A DNA stretch of 64,000 nt from an uncultured Bacillota bacterium (GCA_958352855.1 CATWQE010000008.1:1-64000); one strand, 5' to 3'. Shown: positions 16,812 to 25,468, numbered from the stretch's first letter. Numbers and translations are program-made. The notes: generated from the letters alone by a model not told the origin.

Positions 16812-17591
16812 CTAACCTCTGCTTTTTTTGGTTTTTTCATAAATAATCCGAAGCCCCTCTAAGGTAAGCTGGGCGTCATATACATCAATGGATTCTGTTT
16901 CGTCAGCAATAAGCTTTCCAAGACCGCCTGTTGCCACAACCTTCAAATCTTCTATACCGGACTCTTCTTTTACTTTTTTTACAATATATTCCACCTGTCC
17001 AATATAGCCATAAACCAGACCAGCCTGCATACTGCTGATGGTTTCCTTTGCCAGTATACTCTCTGGCTTCTGAATGGCGATTTTCGGCAGCTTGGCTGCA
17101 TCCTGCCACAGAGCTTTTGCGCTGATTTCAATACCAGGAGAAGTAATGCCTGCCGCAAAGCTTCCATCCTCTGTAATCAAATCATAAGTAGTGGCTGTTC
17201 CAAAATCCAGCACCAGCACAGGGCCTCCGTAAATCTCATAGGCCGCCACAGCATCTACGATTCTGTCTGCCCCTACTTCCTTGGGATTTACCGCTGTAAT
17301 GCGGATTCCGGTCTTACATCCCGGACCTACATTTAAAGGCTTCACGTGAAAATATTTAATCACACTGCTGGTCAGGGAATGCATAACATCCGGCACTACA
17401 GAACTGATAATCACATCCTCAATCTCTTCCTTATGAATTCCCTGGTACTTCAGCAAATCGCACATAAAAATACCGTATTCATCTGAAGTCCTGTTCTGTC
17501 TTGTGGTAAGACGAAAGGTTCCCACCAGTTCTTTCTCTTTAAATACCCCCAGGGTAATATGTGTATTTCCTACATCAATGACTAATAACAT
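16812..17591 (-). CDS. coaX: Type III pantothenate kinase
   Basis: CoaX phosphorylates pantothenate, the first step of coenzyme A synthesis, and unlike CoaA is not feedback inhibited. The ASKHA fold motifs are visible: LLVIDVGNTHITLG at the N-terminus, then GADRIVDAVAA, VLDFGTATTYDLI and FAAGITSPGI. The length of 259 residues is typical. The gene lies between dusB and a small conserved gene with gaps of only 2 and 4 nt, so it is part of the operon. Confidence 0.95.
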   Translation of the reverse strand: MLLVIDVGNTHITLGVFKEKELVGTFRLTTRQNRTSDEYGIFMCDLLKYQGIHKEEIEDVIISSVVPDVMHSLTSSVIKYFHVKPLNVGPGCKTGIRITAVNPKEVGADRIVDAVAAYEIYGGPVLVLDFGTATTYDLITEDGSFAAGITSPGIEISAKALWQDAAKLPKIAIQKPESILAKETISSMQAGLVYGYIGQVEYIVKKVKEESGIEDLKVVATGGLGKLIADETESIDVYDAQLTLEGLRIIYEKTKKSRG

Positions 17592-17595
17592 ACGC

Positions 17596-17931
17596 CTATT
17601 CTCCTACGTCTTCTCCCATAAAAAACACCCTGTAATAAGTTTCCAGGGACTCCAACAGCTCCCGTTTCTTATTTCTCAAATCCTTGATTCTCAGTACACT
17701 TCCGATTTCATCAAACATGGCGTCTGCCTCCAAAGCCTCTGTCTGAAACTGCAGATTTCCATCCTCATCAAACTCCAGAGTCAGAACCCCGCCGATTTCC
17801 TCTGTGTACAAAACGCACATAATATGCAGCTCATCCTGTACAGACTGGGGCAAAGACGAAAAATCCTCATTAAAATAATATTTCTGTTCATATGCGCTTG
17901 CGCCGCACAAAACAACTCTGTCCTTATACAT
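17596..17931 (-). CDS. Small conserved hypothetical protein
   Basis: This soluble, acidic 111-residue protein has no signal peptide or membrane segment. It has a predicted beta-rich first half and a helical C-terminus (IKDLRNKKRELLESLETYYR). I do not recognise a function; I think similar short proteins occur between birA and coaX in related Clostridia. Spacing of 4 nt to coaX and 12 nt to birA, with proper codon use, shows that it is a real gene. A guess linking it to cofactor supply would rest on context only. Confidence 0.7.
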   Translation of the reverse strand: MYKDRVVLCGASAYEQKYYFNEDFSSLPQSVQDELHIMCVLYTEEIGGVLTLEFDEDGNLQFQTEALEADAMFDEIGSVLRIKDLRNKKRELLESLETYYRVFFMGEDVGE

Positions 17932-17943
17932 GTTCTTCTCCCT

Positions 17944-18747
17944 TTATACGTAACTGTAAAGTCCCCTTACAGAGACCTCTCCGGAAAGCACCCTTCGGAT
18001 TTCTCCGGTTTCAAATTCCACCAGAAGTTCTCCCTTTTCTGTAATACCTCTGGCAATTCCTCTGCTTTCTGTCCCCTTTTCAATCAACCGCACCGGCTGA
18101 TTCCGGTTCAGAAGCAAAGCTTCATACTCTGTTTTTAAAAGACTTAAATCCTGTGTTTTCAGGAATTTTTCATAATTTTTCTCAAAATATTCCAGGGTTT
18201 TTGCAGCCACTTCTTCCCTTGCCAGGATTTCTCCTGTTTCCATCATAAGAGAAGTTGCCTTGTCCTGCAGTTCTTCCGGAAATTCCTTTTGATTCACATT
18301 AATCCCCACGCCTATGGTAATGTATTTCGGCATGTTTCCAGATATCTGCATCTCTGTGAGAATACCACAGATTTTCTTTCCGGACATAACCACATCATTT
18401 GGCCATTTAATGCCAGCCTTCTTCCCTGTTACCTCAGTGACCGCCTGGGCCACAGAAAGTCCCATAACCAAAGTCAGGGAAGCCGCATTCATTGGCGCAA
18501 TCTCCGGCTCCATGAGAAGCAGATTCATATAGATGTTCTGTCTGGGAGGGGAATTCCACACCCTTCCGATTCTACCCTTTCCTCCGGTCTGGGCTTCTGC
18601 CAGAAACAAAGCGCCGTCCAGTTCTTCCCTGCTGCCGGTTTTTGCCGCTTCTTTCGCCCAGGTGATGGTGGATTCTGTTTCTTCTCTGTAGAACACCTTT
18701 TTCCCCATCCACCTGGTTTGCAGTTGTTTTTCCAGTTGTTTTTGCAT
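17944..18747 (-). CDS. birA: Biotin--[acetyl-CoA-carboxylase] ligase (monofunctional BirA)
   Basis: This enzyme makes biotinyl-AMP and attaches biotin to carboxylase carrier domains. The catalytic GGKGRIGRVW motif (the GRGRxGR-type biotinyl-AMP loop), IKWPNDVVMSGKKICGIL and GVGINVN are present. The C-terminal small domain is also there (RGIARGITEKGELLVE). At 267 residues it lacks the N-terminal winged helix of repressor-type BirA, so it should not regulate biotin genes. It begins 1 nt after the argF stop. Confidence 0.93.
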   Translation of the reverse strand: MQKQLEKQLQTRWMGKKVFYREETESTITWAKEAAKTGSREELDGALFLAEAQTGGKGRIGRVWNSPPRQNIYMNLLLMEPEIAPMNAASLTLVMGLSVAQAVTEVTGKKAGIKWPNDVVMSGKKICGILTEMQISGNMPKYITIGVGINVNQKEFPEELQDKATSLMMETGEILAREEVAAKTLEYFEKNYEKFLKTQDLSLLKTEYEALLLNRNQPVRLIEKGTESRGIARGITEKGELLVEFETGEIRRVLSGEVSVRGLYSYV

Positions 18748-18748
18748 T

Positions 18749-19738
18749 TTATGCCCCCAAAGTTGCCGCCATTACAGCTTTAATGGTATGCATTCTGTTT
18801 TCCGCCTCATCAAAAACCACTGACTGAGAAGATTCAAACACTTCATCTGTCACTTCCATATCTGTAATGCCAAAACGCTGGCTCATTTCTTTTCCGATTT
18901 CTGTTTCCAAATCATGGAATGCCGGCAGACAGTGAAGGAAAATCGCCTGGCTTCCTGCGTTTTCCATTACTTCTTTTGTTACCTTATAAGGACTTAATTC
19001 CCGGATGCGTTCTTCCCACACTTCATCTGGCTCACCCATGGAAACCCACACATCTGTGTAGATAACATCAGCCCCTTTGGTGCCTTCTTTTACATCCTCT
19101 GTTAAAGTAATGGTCGCTCCGGATTCTTCTGCAAATTTTCTACATTCCTCCACTAATTCTTCATTTGGGAAATATTTCTTCGGAGCGCATGCCACGAAAT
19201 GCATTCCCATTTTTGCACAGAGAATCATAAGGGAATTTCCCATATTATAGCGGGCATCTCCCATATATACCAGCTTCACCCCTTCTGTTCTGCCAAGATG
19301 CTCCTGAATGGTAAGCAAATCTGCCAGCATCTGTGTTGGGTGATATTCATTGGTCAGACCATTCCATACCGGTACACCTGCATATTTTGCCAGGGCTTCC
19401 ACCTTTTCCTGTCCATAGCCACGATACTCAATTCCATCATAGATTCTTCCAAGTACTCTTGCAGTATCTTTGATACTCTCTTTTTTTCCAATCTGGGAAC
19501 TCTTTGGATCCAGATAAGTAGTACCCATTCCCAGGTCATGAGCAGCAGTTTCAAAGGAACATCTGGTTCTGGTACTGGTTTTTTCAAAAATCAGGGCAAT
19601 ATTCTTTCCACGTAAGGTATCCACTAAAACTCCCTGTTTTTTCTTTGCCTTTAACTCAGCAGCCAAAGAAACCAGATATTGAATCTCCTCTTTTGTAAAA
19701 TCCTTTAATGTCAAAAAATTACGTCCTTTAAGGTTCAT
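18749..19738 (-). CDS. argF: Ornithine carbamoyltransferase
   Basis: It forms citrulline from ornithine and carbamoyl phosphate (arginine synthesis), or runs the reverse step in arginine breakdown. The carbamoyl phosphate loop STRTRCSFE, the HPTQMLADL segment (written YHPTQMLADL), VWVSMGE and the ornithine-binding HCLPAFHD are all intact in 329 residues. No other arginine gene lies nearby, and arcA and arcC are absent, so anabolic or catabolic use cannot be decided here. The start overlaps the end of the patatin gene by 11 nt. Confidence 0.95.
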   Translation of the reverse strand: MNLKGRNFLTLKDFTKEEIQYLVSLAAELKAKKKQGVLVDTLRGKNIALIFEKTSTRTRCSFETAAHDLGMGTTYLDPKSSQIGKKESIKDTARVLGRIYDGIEYRGYGQEKVEALAKYAGVPVWNGLTNEYHPTQMLADLLTIQEHLGRTEGVKLVYMGDARYNMGNSLMILCAKMGMHFVACAPKKYFPNEELVEECRKFAEESGATITLTEDVKEGTKGADVIYTDVWVSMGEPDEVWEERIRELSPYKVTKEVMENAGSQAIFLHCLPAFHDLETEIGKEMSQRFGITDMEVTDEVFESSQSVVFDEAENRMHTIKAVMAATLGA

Positions 19739-20924
19739 ATGTTTTTCCTCCCTGTATCAGTTTCTCTTTTGAAATAATCTGTGAAAAAACAGGAAGCTCA
19801 TCTGTTTCCATTTCCCACAGTTTTTCCCGTACCTTCTTCTGCAATTCCTGTAAGGTATAAATCTTATACTTACGGATTCTGCAGATTCTGGCAGTTGCCT
19901 CCAGCATAGATAAATATAACTCCTTGTAATTCCAGTCCCTGGCAAGCTGCAGCTCCTCTGCCAGCACCGGCAGAATAATTTCTGTCAGTTTTCTCACATA
20001 CTGCTCCGGTTCTGCATTCAGCTTATAGGTTTCCATACAATACTCATAAATATCCTGGCTTACTTCTGTTAGCTGTTTTAAATAATAGCACTCTTCTTCC
20101 TGTTCATCAATATAATATATTTTTCCGGACAGCCCGTAAATCATGCGCATAGTGTCAAAATATCCTCTTGTCATATGCATTCTGCTCTTCTTTTGATTAA
20201 AATCCAGAATACTTCCAAGGCTCACAGAAGGCGCTACGGTATAGACATGGGTTCCTTCTGGAATTTTTACCTTTTTCTCCCTGCCAATCCCAAAAATCCG
20301 AACCACAATAATATCCTCATATCCCCGGTCAATCAGAGAACCAAGAGGTACATTATTAATCGCTCCACCGTCAATATAAGTTTTCCCATGAAGCTTCTCA
20401 TTCTTAAAAATAGGAAAAATATAGGCGCTTGCCAGAAGAAAATCCTTAATAAGCTCTGGTTCTGTTTCCTTAATATCAATATCCAGCTCCCGAAACTCAT
20501 CCACATTAAATGTCAGCACATACAAATCAATGGGGGAATTTCTGATTTTCTCTTCATCCACACTTTCTGCAATCAACTGCTTTAAAGGGGATATATCCAC
20601 TCCTCCATCTGCCATATAATCCATCAGTTCCTTCAAGGTTTCCCTGCTGATTTTCTTGTGCTTGAAAATCTCTCCCATTACCCCATCATCCACAGACATA
20701 ATCTTGGAATAAGAAATATTCTCCCACAGACGCTCCGCCTTCTCCAAATCTCCCATGCAGATAAGGGCGCCATTTAAAGCCCCTACACTGGTTCCCGCTA
20801 TGCCCTTTAGCTTCACACCGGCCTCCTTAAGAGCCTTCCATGCCCCTATCTGATAGGCGCCTTTGGCTCCTCCCCCTTCCAGCACCAGACCGTACTCTTT
20901 TGTAAGATCTATGACTGCTTTCAT
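19728..20924 (-). CDS. Patatin-like phospholipase family protein
   Basis: A Ser-Asp dyad lipid acyl hydrolase is predicted: the oxyanion loop is GGGAKG (residues 17-22), the nucleophile elbow is GTSVG with Ser46, and the catalytic Asp is in YIDGGAINNVP. The C-terminal 150 residues are helical and lack a known domain. No signal peptide is present, so it acts in the cytosol or on the inner membrane face. It is first in the six-gene operon down to dusB. Its only promoter candidate overlaps the terminator of the SPFH gene. Confidence 0.88.
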   Translation of the reverse strand: MKAVIDLTKEYGLVLEGGGAKGAYQIGAWKALKEAGVKLKGIAGTSVGALNGALICMGDLEKAERLWENISYSKIMSVDDGVMGEIFKHKKISRETLKELMDYMADGGVDISPLKQLIAESVDEEKIRNSPIDLYVLTFNVDEFRELDIDIKETEPELIKDFLLASAYIFPIFKNEKLHGKTYIDGGAINNVPLGSLIDRGYEDIIVVRIFGIGREKKVKIPEGTHVYTVAPSVSLGSILDFNQKKSRMHMTRGYFDTMRMIYGLSGKIYYIDEQEEECYYLKQLTEVSQDIYEYCMETYKLNAEPEQYVRKLTEIILPVLAEELQLARDWNYKELYLSMLEATARICRIRKYKIYTLQELQKKVREKLWEMETDELPVFSQIISKEKLIQGGKTYEP

Positions 20925-20960
20925 GCTTTTTACCTCGCTGTGTGCAATGTTATAGGTTCC

Positions 20961-20992
20961 AAAAAGGCTGCCGCATCTCTGCAGCAGCCCCC
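20961..20992 (-). terminator. Terminator of the nfeD-SPFH unit
   Basis: On the minus strand GGCTGC pairs with GCAGCC, with additional pairing inside, followed by TTTTTGG. It lies 17 nt after the SPFH stop codon. Confidence 0.7.
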
Positions 20993-21008
20993 TTTGCTGA
21001 ATGTAATT

Positions 21009-21938
21009 TTACTCTTTTTTCTCTTTTCCTGCCACTTCTACCAGAGAAGTTACCAGACCGGCAATGCCTTGAATCTCAGACGGAATAATAATCTTGGTTG
21101 CCCGGCCATCTGCAGCCTGTGCAAATGCTTCCAGACTTTTCAGGGTCAATACGCTCTGGTCTGCGCCTGCTTCTTTAATAAAGCGGATACCATCTGCCTT
21201 TGCCTGCTGCACCTTCAGAATAGCTTCTGCCTGACCTTCTGCCTCTTTAATCATTTTTTCCTTCTCTGCTTCTGCACGAAGGATCGCTGCCTGTTTCTCT
21301 GCCTCTGCATCCAGAATAGCTGATTCTTTCTTACCTTCTGCTACAAGAATGGTAGATTTCTTTTCACCCTCTGCCTTCAGAATGGCTTCACGACGTTCAC
21401 GCTCTGCCTTCATCTGTTTTTCCATGGCTTCCTGAATGGCAGATGGAGGAATAATGTTTTTCAGTTCTACACGATTTACCTTGATACCCCATGGGTCTGT
21501 GGCTACGTCCAGAGACGCGCGCATTTTTGTATTAATAATTTCCCTGGAGGTCAGGGTTGCATCCAGTTCCATCTCACCGATAATATTACGGAGTGTTGTT
21601 GCTGTTAAGTTCTCAATGGCCATAATGGGATTTTCCACGCCATAAGTAAATAATCTCGGGTCGGTAATCTGGAAAAATACAACGGTATCAATCCGCATGG
21701 TAACGTTATCCTTTGTAATAACTGGCTGTGGTGCAAAATCCACCACCTGTTCTTTCAGGTTCACGCGTTTTGCAATACGCTCTATAAAAGGCATTTTAAT
21801 ATGAGGTCCTGTTCCCCATGTTGCCTTGTACATACCAAGACGTTCTACAATCAAAGCCTGTGCCTGCGGCACGATTTTAATACAAGATGCCGCAATAATT
21901 AATATAAGGATAAAAAATACAACAATAATAATACCCAT
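21009..21938 (-). CDS. SPFH/Band 7 (stomatin/QmcA-like) membrane scaffold protein
   Basis: One N-terminal membrane segment (residues 2-20) is followed by a Band 7 domain (VPQAQALIVERLGMYKATWG to about residue 180). A long Ala/Glu/Lys-rich coiled coil (AEGKKESAILDAEAEKQAAI) and a hydrophobic C-terminus complete it. Such proteins form large membrane rings that organise microdomains and often protect or present substrates to FtsH-type proteases. The adjacent upstream NfeD-type gene is the classical partner. The start codon lies 1 nt after the NfeD stop, so the two are translationally coupled. Confidence 0.93.
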   Translation of the reverse strand: MGIIIVVFFILILIIAASCIKIVPQAQALIVERLGMYKATWGTGPHIKMPFIERIAKRVNLKEQVVDFAPQPVITKDNVTMRIDTVVFFQITDPRLFTYGVENPIMAIENLTATTLRNIIGEMELDATLTSREIINTKMRASLDVATDPWGIKVNRVELKNIIPPSAIQEAMEKQMKAERERREAILKAEGEKKSTILVAEGKKESAILDAEAEKQAAILRAEAEKEKMIKEAEGQAEAILKVQQAKADGIRFIKEAGADQSVLTLKSLEAFAQAADGRATKIIIPSEIQGIAGLVTSLVEVAGKEKKE

Positions 21939-21939
21939 A

Positions 21940-22380
21940 CTACATTTCCTCCTCTACAATCAGCTTTACGCCTTCTACTGCTGCTACTTTGACTACTTTT
22001 CCCTCTTCAATGACCGTTCCTTCCTTAGAGCGTGCGCTCCAGTCCATCCCCTGTATCATCACCTGTCCTTCTGCCTTCAGATTGTCAATGGTGTGTGTTA
22101 CAATACCGGTCTGCCCCGGGATACTGTCTACATTGGTTTTTGAAGCGCCCTTCTTCATATATCTCAGGGCAATCGGCCTGGTAAAAATTAACAGCAGCAC
22201 CGATACTGCAATAAAGACAGCAATCTGACTCCACAAAGGCGCTCCCGTCAGGGAAACTAAAAAGGCAATAAGCGCTCCTCCTGCAAACCAGATTGTCGTA
22301 AGTCCCAGCGTGGCAATCTCAATTCCTAAAAGGACTGCCAAAATCACAAGCCACATAATTGTTATTGTTTCCGCCGCCAT
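21940..22380 (-). CDS. NfeD-like membrane protein
   Basis: This is a short NfeD protein of 146 residues with about three membrane helices (residues 5-75) and a C-terminal OB-fold domain. That domain contains GQTGIVTHTIDNLKAEGQVM and the MDWSARSKEGTVIEEGKVV segment. The long N-terminal serine protease domain of full-size NfeD is absent. It partners with the SPFH protein encoded directly downstream in membrane organisation. Confidence 0.9.
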   Translation of the reverse strand: MAAETITIMWLVILAVLLGIEIATLGLTTIWFAGGALIAFLVSLTGAPLWSQIAVFIAVSVLLLIFTRPIALRYMKKGASKTNVDSIPGQTGIVTHTIDNLKAEGQVMIQGMDWSARSKEGTVIEEGKVVKVAAVEGVKLIVEEEM

Positions 22381-22436
22381 AACCCCACCTTCTTTTTCAT
22401 ATTTTTCTTCTTTTGTGGATGCTGATTTGTTACCTT

Positions 22437-22465
22437 ATTATAGCCTAATATTCTGAAAATAACAA
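22437..22465 (-). promoter_or_regulatory. Promoter of nfeD-SPFH
   Basis: TTGTTA and TATAAT are 17 bp apart on the minus strand, about 50 nt before the NfeD ribosome binding site. Confidence 0.6.
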
Positions 22466-22485
22466 TGTTTTTTTGTGTATTTACT

Positions 22486-22614
22486 GCAAAGAATCGCGCT
22501 TGCAAGATTCTCCGCCGACAGCGGGTCGCCTTAGCGACATCTTTCCATCCCGCTGCAGTGCGACCCCTGCGGAGCATTCTTGCTTTATAGGAAATGGACT
22601 TTTCTATAAAGCAA
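22486..22614. repeat. GC-rich structured intergenic element
   Basis: This GC-rich stretch in an AT-rich intergenic region can fold in layers. The outer stem pairs GCAAGA-TT-CTCCGC (22502-22515) with GCGGAG-CAT-TCTTGC (22569-22583). Inside, CAGCGGG (22519-22525) pairs with CCCGCTG (22549-22555), enclosing GTCGC/GCGAC. Alternatively GGGTCGC (22523-22529) pairs with GCGACCC (22560-22566). A perfect GCTTTATAG/CTATAAAGC hairpin follows. No open reading frame fits. It may be a dispersed structured repeat or an RNA; the choice cannot be made here. Confidence 0.6.
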
Positions 22615-22651
22615 GAAGCTGCCTTGCCAAAATTCCTGGCAAAACAGCTTC
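22615..22651 (-). terminator. Hairpin after the cell wall hydrolase gene
   Basis: GAAGCTG and CAGCTTC enclose TTGCCA/TGGCAA. On the minus strand it is followed by TTGCTTTAT, a poor T-tract. It starts about 14 nt after the hydrolase stop. Confidence 0.6.
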
Positions 22652-22664
22652 CTGTCTGTATTTT

Positions 22665-23411
22665 TTAATAAAAAGTCTGATTTCCAATGGTCAATCCATT
22701 ACCGCTTCCTGCGTGAAAAAACAGACGGTCTCCAATGGTATTTGCTCCTGCAAACACATCTCTTGCAGCATCATAACAAGCCTGACTTGCACCTCTTGAT
22801 AAAACAGAAGCCAGTTTTCCGGTTGCTGCGGGAGTAAACTGTCCGCTCTGGTAAATAACCTCGGAAAGAGTATTTGGAAACCTATCGCTTCTGATGCGGT
22901 TCATAATTACCGCTCCAACACCAATCTTTCCTTCATAAGATTCACCGCCGGCTTCACACTCAATAATCGCTGCCATAAGCGCCAGGTCACTGTCTGACAC
23001 AGAGACAGGTGCGGATGCCGCCTGCTGCTGAACCTGGGGCTCTGCATTAAGAGGCTGCGCCCCTACAATCTCACCTTCGCCATGCACAGATTCAAACAGG
23101 GCTTTTGCTTCCTCTGCATGTACCAGCAAATCTTCCCGGATATATCCTGAAATCTCTCCGGAAGAAACCTGGAACCAGCCATTTTCTTCTCCTTCTACAG
23201 TCACTACTGCACCAGCGGGAAGCATTCCCACTCTTTCAGTGTTAATGTCAGCACCGCTGCGGATGTTGGCATATGTATTTACATCGGCTGCCGCCTTGTC
23301 CGACCAGTCGTAGTCCTCTTTTGTATCTGCCAAAACCGGAACACTGAGCATCATAGTTAATGCGCCTACTGCTCCTACACAGGTCAAAAGTTTCTTGATT
23401 TTTTGTTTCAT
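22665..23411 (-). CDS. Secreted cell wall hydrolase: SH3 domain plus SleB/CwlJ-type hydrolase
   Basis: Residues 1-28 are a signal peptide ending near SVPVLADT. Then follow a bacterial SH3 domain (NTYANIRSGADINTERVGML to GYIREDLL), a Gln/Ala-rich linker and a SleB/CwlJ-type Hydrolase_2 domain. The catalytic-type segment is AAIIECEAGGESYEGKIGVG, followed by AVIMNRI and ending LFFHAGS...IGNQTFY. It should cut peptidoglycan outside the cell, either in growth or in spores. A promoter and a WalR-like box lie upstream. It is transcribed alone. Confidence 0.9.
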   Translation of the reverse strand: MKQKIKKLLTCVGAVGALTMMLSVPVLADTKEDYDWSDKAAADVNTYANIRSGADINTERVGMLPAGAVVTVEGEENGWFQVSSGEISGYIREDLLVHAEEAKALFESVHGEGEIVGAQPLNAEPQVQQQAASAPVSVSDSDLALMAAIIECEAGGESYEGKIGVGAVIMNRIRSDRFPNTLSEVIYQSGQFTPAATGKLASVLSRGASQACYDAARDVFAGANTIGDRLFFHAGSGNGLTIGNQTFY

Positions 23412-23445
23412 GAAATGTAACCTCCTACATAAGTCTGTTTCATTT

Positions 23446-23471
23446 TGTTACAGATTTGTTAATTTTGTTAC
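23446..23471 (+). promoter_or_regulatory. WalR (YycF)-type binding site at the cell wall hydrolase promoter
   Basis: TGTTAC-N5-TGTTAA (23446-23462) fits the WalR consensus TGTWAH-N5-TGTWAH exactly. A third TGTTAC follows after 3 bp. The site starts just downstream of the -10 box of the hydrolase promoter, in the opposite orientation to the gene. Confidence 0.6.
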
Positions 23472-23477
23472 TGGCTT

Positions 23478-23506
23478 ATTGTATCAAGATTACATTTCAT
23501 TGTCAA
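23478..23506 (-). promoter_or_regulatory. Promoter of the cell wall hydrolase gene
   Basis: TTGACA and TACAAT are 17 bp apart on the minus strand. The predicted start site falls within the TGTTA repeats. Confidence 0.75.
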
Positions 23507-23557
23507 CCGGGTATTTTTTGTAAGATTTTGCAGATTTTCCCGGAAAATTTGTTCTGC

Positions 23558-24358
23558 CTATCTCCTCTGCCTTGCTACCTCATACATCAAAATCCCGGAA
23601 GCCATAGCTGCATTTAAGGATTCCACCTGTCCCGCCATAGGAATTTTAATCAGCGTATCCGCACAGGCTGTCAATTCATCACTGAGACCATTTCCCTCAT
23701 TCCCAATGAAAAACGCTGTCCCTTTGCCATAATCCTCCTGATCGTAATTATTCTCCCCTTTTAAATGCGCCGCATAGGTTGTAATTCCATGAGTTTTCAA
23801 CATTGGAAGCACTTCTTCCTCTATAGAATCCACATAAAGCACAGGAACTCTGTACACAGAGCCCATGGTAGAGCGAATCACCTTGGGATTAAACACATCC
23901 ACAGAAGTTTTACTGAGAATCACACCGGTAACGCCTGCCCCTTCCCCTGTGCGGATAATGGTTCCCAGATTTCCCGGGTCCTGTAAATCTTCCAAAATCA
24001 TAAACAAAGGCTTGTCTGCACCCTCCAGCATCTCACTAAGGCTCCAGTTTTTCATGGAAATGAGACATAAAACACCCTGGGGGGTTACGGTATCAGACAA
24101 ACTTTTAAATACCTTATCATCCACGATTTCCACCTTATCAGAATGCTTGTCCAAGCCTTTTTCCTCTAAAATCCTCTGAAATTCTTCTTTTTCTGCAAAA
24201 GAAGCTGCCGCATAAACCTTCCTGAGACGGTCTGTGGGAGCTTCACCAAACATTTTAATTCCCTCTGCTGCAAAAAGCCCCTCTTCCCGCCTTGTTTTTG
24301 CTTTTTTCAGAAGCTGCTGTACTTTTTTCATCTGGGGATTTGACATACTTGTAATCAT
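23558..24358 (-). CDS. SpoU/TrmH-family RNA 2'-O-methyltransferase
   Basis: The N-terminal substrate-binding domain (MSNPQMKKVQQLLKKAKTR, LFAAEGIKMF) is followed by a SPOUT methylase domain with trefoil knot. Motif 1 is LQDPGNLGTIIRT, motif 2 is FFIGNEGNGLS and motif 3 is KIPMAGQVESLNAAMASGI. It resembles RlmB-like enzymes that methylate 23S rRNA or tRNA ribose; the exact nucleotide is unknown. The length of 266 residues is typical. It has no close operon partner. Confidence 0.92.
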   Translation of the reverse strand: MITSMSNPQMKKVQQLLKKAKTRREEGLFAAEGIKMFGEAPTDRLRKVYAAASFAEKEEFQRILEEKGLDKHSDKVEIVDDKVFKSLSDTVTPQGVLCLISMKNWSLSEMLEGADKPLFMILEDLQDPGNLGTIIRTGEGAGVTGVILSKTSVDVFNPKVIRSTMGSVYRVPVLYVDSIEEEVLPMLKTHGITTYAAHLKGENNYDQEDYGKGTAFFIGNEGNGLSDELTACADTLIKIPMAGQVESLNAAMASGILMYEVARQRR

Positions 24359-24385
24359 TTCTTTTCCTCCACACTGTTTTTTACT

Positions 24386-24456
24386 AAAAAAAGATGCCGC
24401 ACTAAGCGCAATTAGAAATGTTTAATCCTTCATGATTGCTGTTTAATGCGGCATTT
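24386..24456 (-). terminator. Terminator of pfkA
   Basis: ATGCCGCATTAA and TTAGTGCGGCAT pair on the minus strand with a 30-nt loop, followed by CTTTTTTT. It starts about 12 nt after the pfkA stop. Confidence 0.8.
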
Positions 24457-24466
24457 ATAAAACTTT

Positions 24467-25468
24467 TTATTTTGGATTTTTGCTGTAATTATGGGACAGT
24501 GAATAGCTAACCTCAAACTGGTACTCTGAAATTGTTTTTTTCATAGCCAGCGCTTCGTTGATGTCCATATCAATATACTCACCGTCTCTGTAGCAGATAA
24601 CTCTCTTGGTTTTACCTTCCAGTAATACGTCCACAGCCTTAGCGCCCATAATAGAAGCATATACCCGGTCTTTACAGGTAGGTGTTCCACCACGCTGCAT
24701 GTGTCCTAAGATTGTAGCTCTGGTCTCAATTCCTGTCGCAGCCTCAATACGCTTTGCCATTGCTTCAGAATGTCCGATACCCTCTGCATTAATAATAATA
24801 TGATGTTTCTTGCCTTTTTTACGGTTATCAATAATGTTGTTAATGATTTTCTGTTCATCATAATCATATTTTTCAGGAAGCAGGATGTCCTCTGCGCCAT
24901 TGGCAATACCGCACCACAAAGCCAGATAACCGGCATTTCTTCCCATTACCTCAATAACGCTTACACGCTCATGAGAAGTAGATGTATCACGAACCTTATC
25001 AATGGCTTCCATTGCTGTATTCACAGCCGTATCAAAACCGATGGTATATTCTGAACATGCAATATCCAAGTCAATGGTACCTGGAACACCTACGGTATTG
25101 ATTCCAAGATTCGCCAGCTTCTGAGCGCCGGCAAAAGAACCGTCTCCACCGATTACCACCAGCGCATCAATGCCATGTTTTTTACATACATCTGCTGCTG
25201 CCTGCTGACCTTCCGGTGTACGCATCTCTGCGCAACGGGCTGTCTGCAAAATTGTTCCGCCTCTCTGAATTGTATCTGAAACATTTACTGCAGTCATGTC
25301 AATAATTTCTTCATTAATCAGACCGCTATAACCTTTTTTAATGCCTTTCATATTGATACCGCGGCTCAAACCTCTTCTTACAACTGCACGTATTGCCGCA
25401 TTCATGCCTGGAGCATCTCCACCACTTGTTAAAACACCGATTGTTTTGATTTCTTTATTTGCAGTCAT
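24467..25468 (-). CDS. pfkA: ATP-dependent 6-phosphofructokinase
   Basis: It phosphorylates fructose 6-phosphate, the committed step of glycolysis. The ATP site starts with GVLTSGGDAPGMNAAIR; the catalytic loop is GTIDLDI with Asp as base, preceded by IGGDGS. The fructose 6-phosphate site includes VIEVMGRNAGYLAL and LGHMQRGGTP. Gly in IGGDGSFAG indicates ATP rather than PPi use. The ATG after GGAGG was chosen over an in-frame one six codons upstream. The pfkA gene 62 nt after dnaE is a familiar arrangement in Firmicutes. Confidence 0.96.
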   Translation of the reverse strand: MTANKEIKTIGVLTSGGDAPGMNAAIRAVVRRGLSRGINMKGIKKGYSGLINEEIIDMTAVNVSDTIQRGGTILQTARCAEMRTPEGQQAAADVCKKHGIDALVVIGGDGSFAGAQKLANLGINTVGVPGTIDLDIACSEYTIGFDTAVNTAMEAIDKVRDTSTSHERVSVIEVMGRNAGYLALWCGIANGAEDILLPEKYDYDEQKIINNIIDNRKKGKKHHIIINAEGIGHSEAMAKRIEAATGIETRATILGHMQRGGTPTCKDRVYASIMGAKAVDVLLEGKTKRVICYRDGEYIDMDINEALAMKKTISEYQFEVSYSLSHNYSKNPK

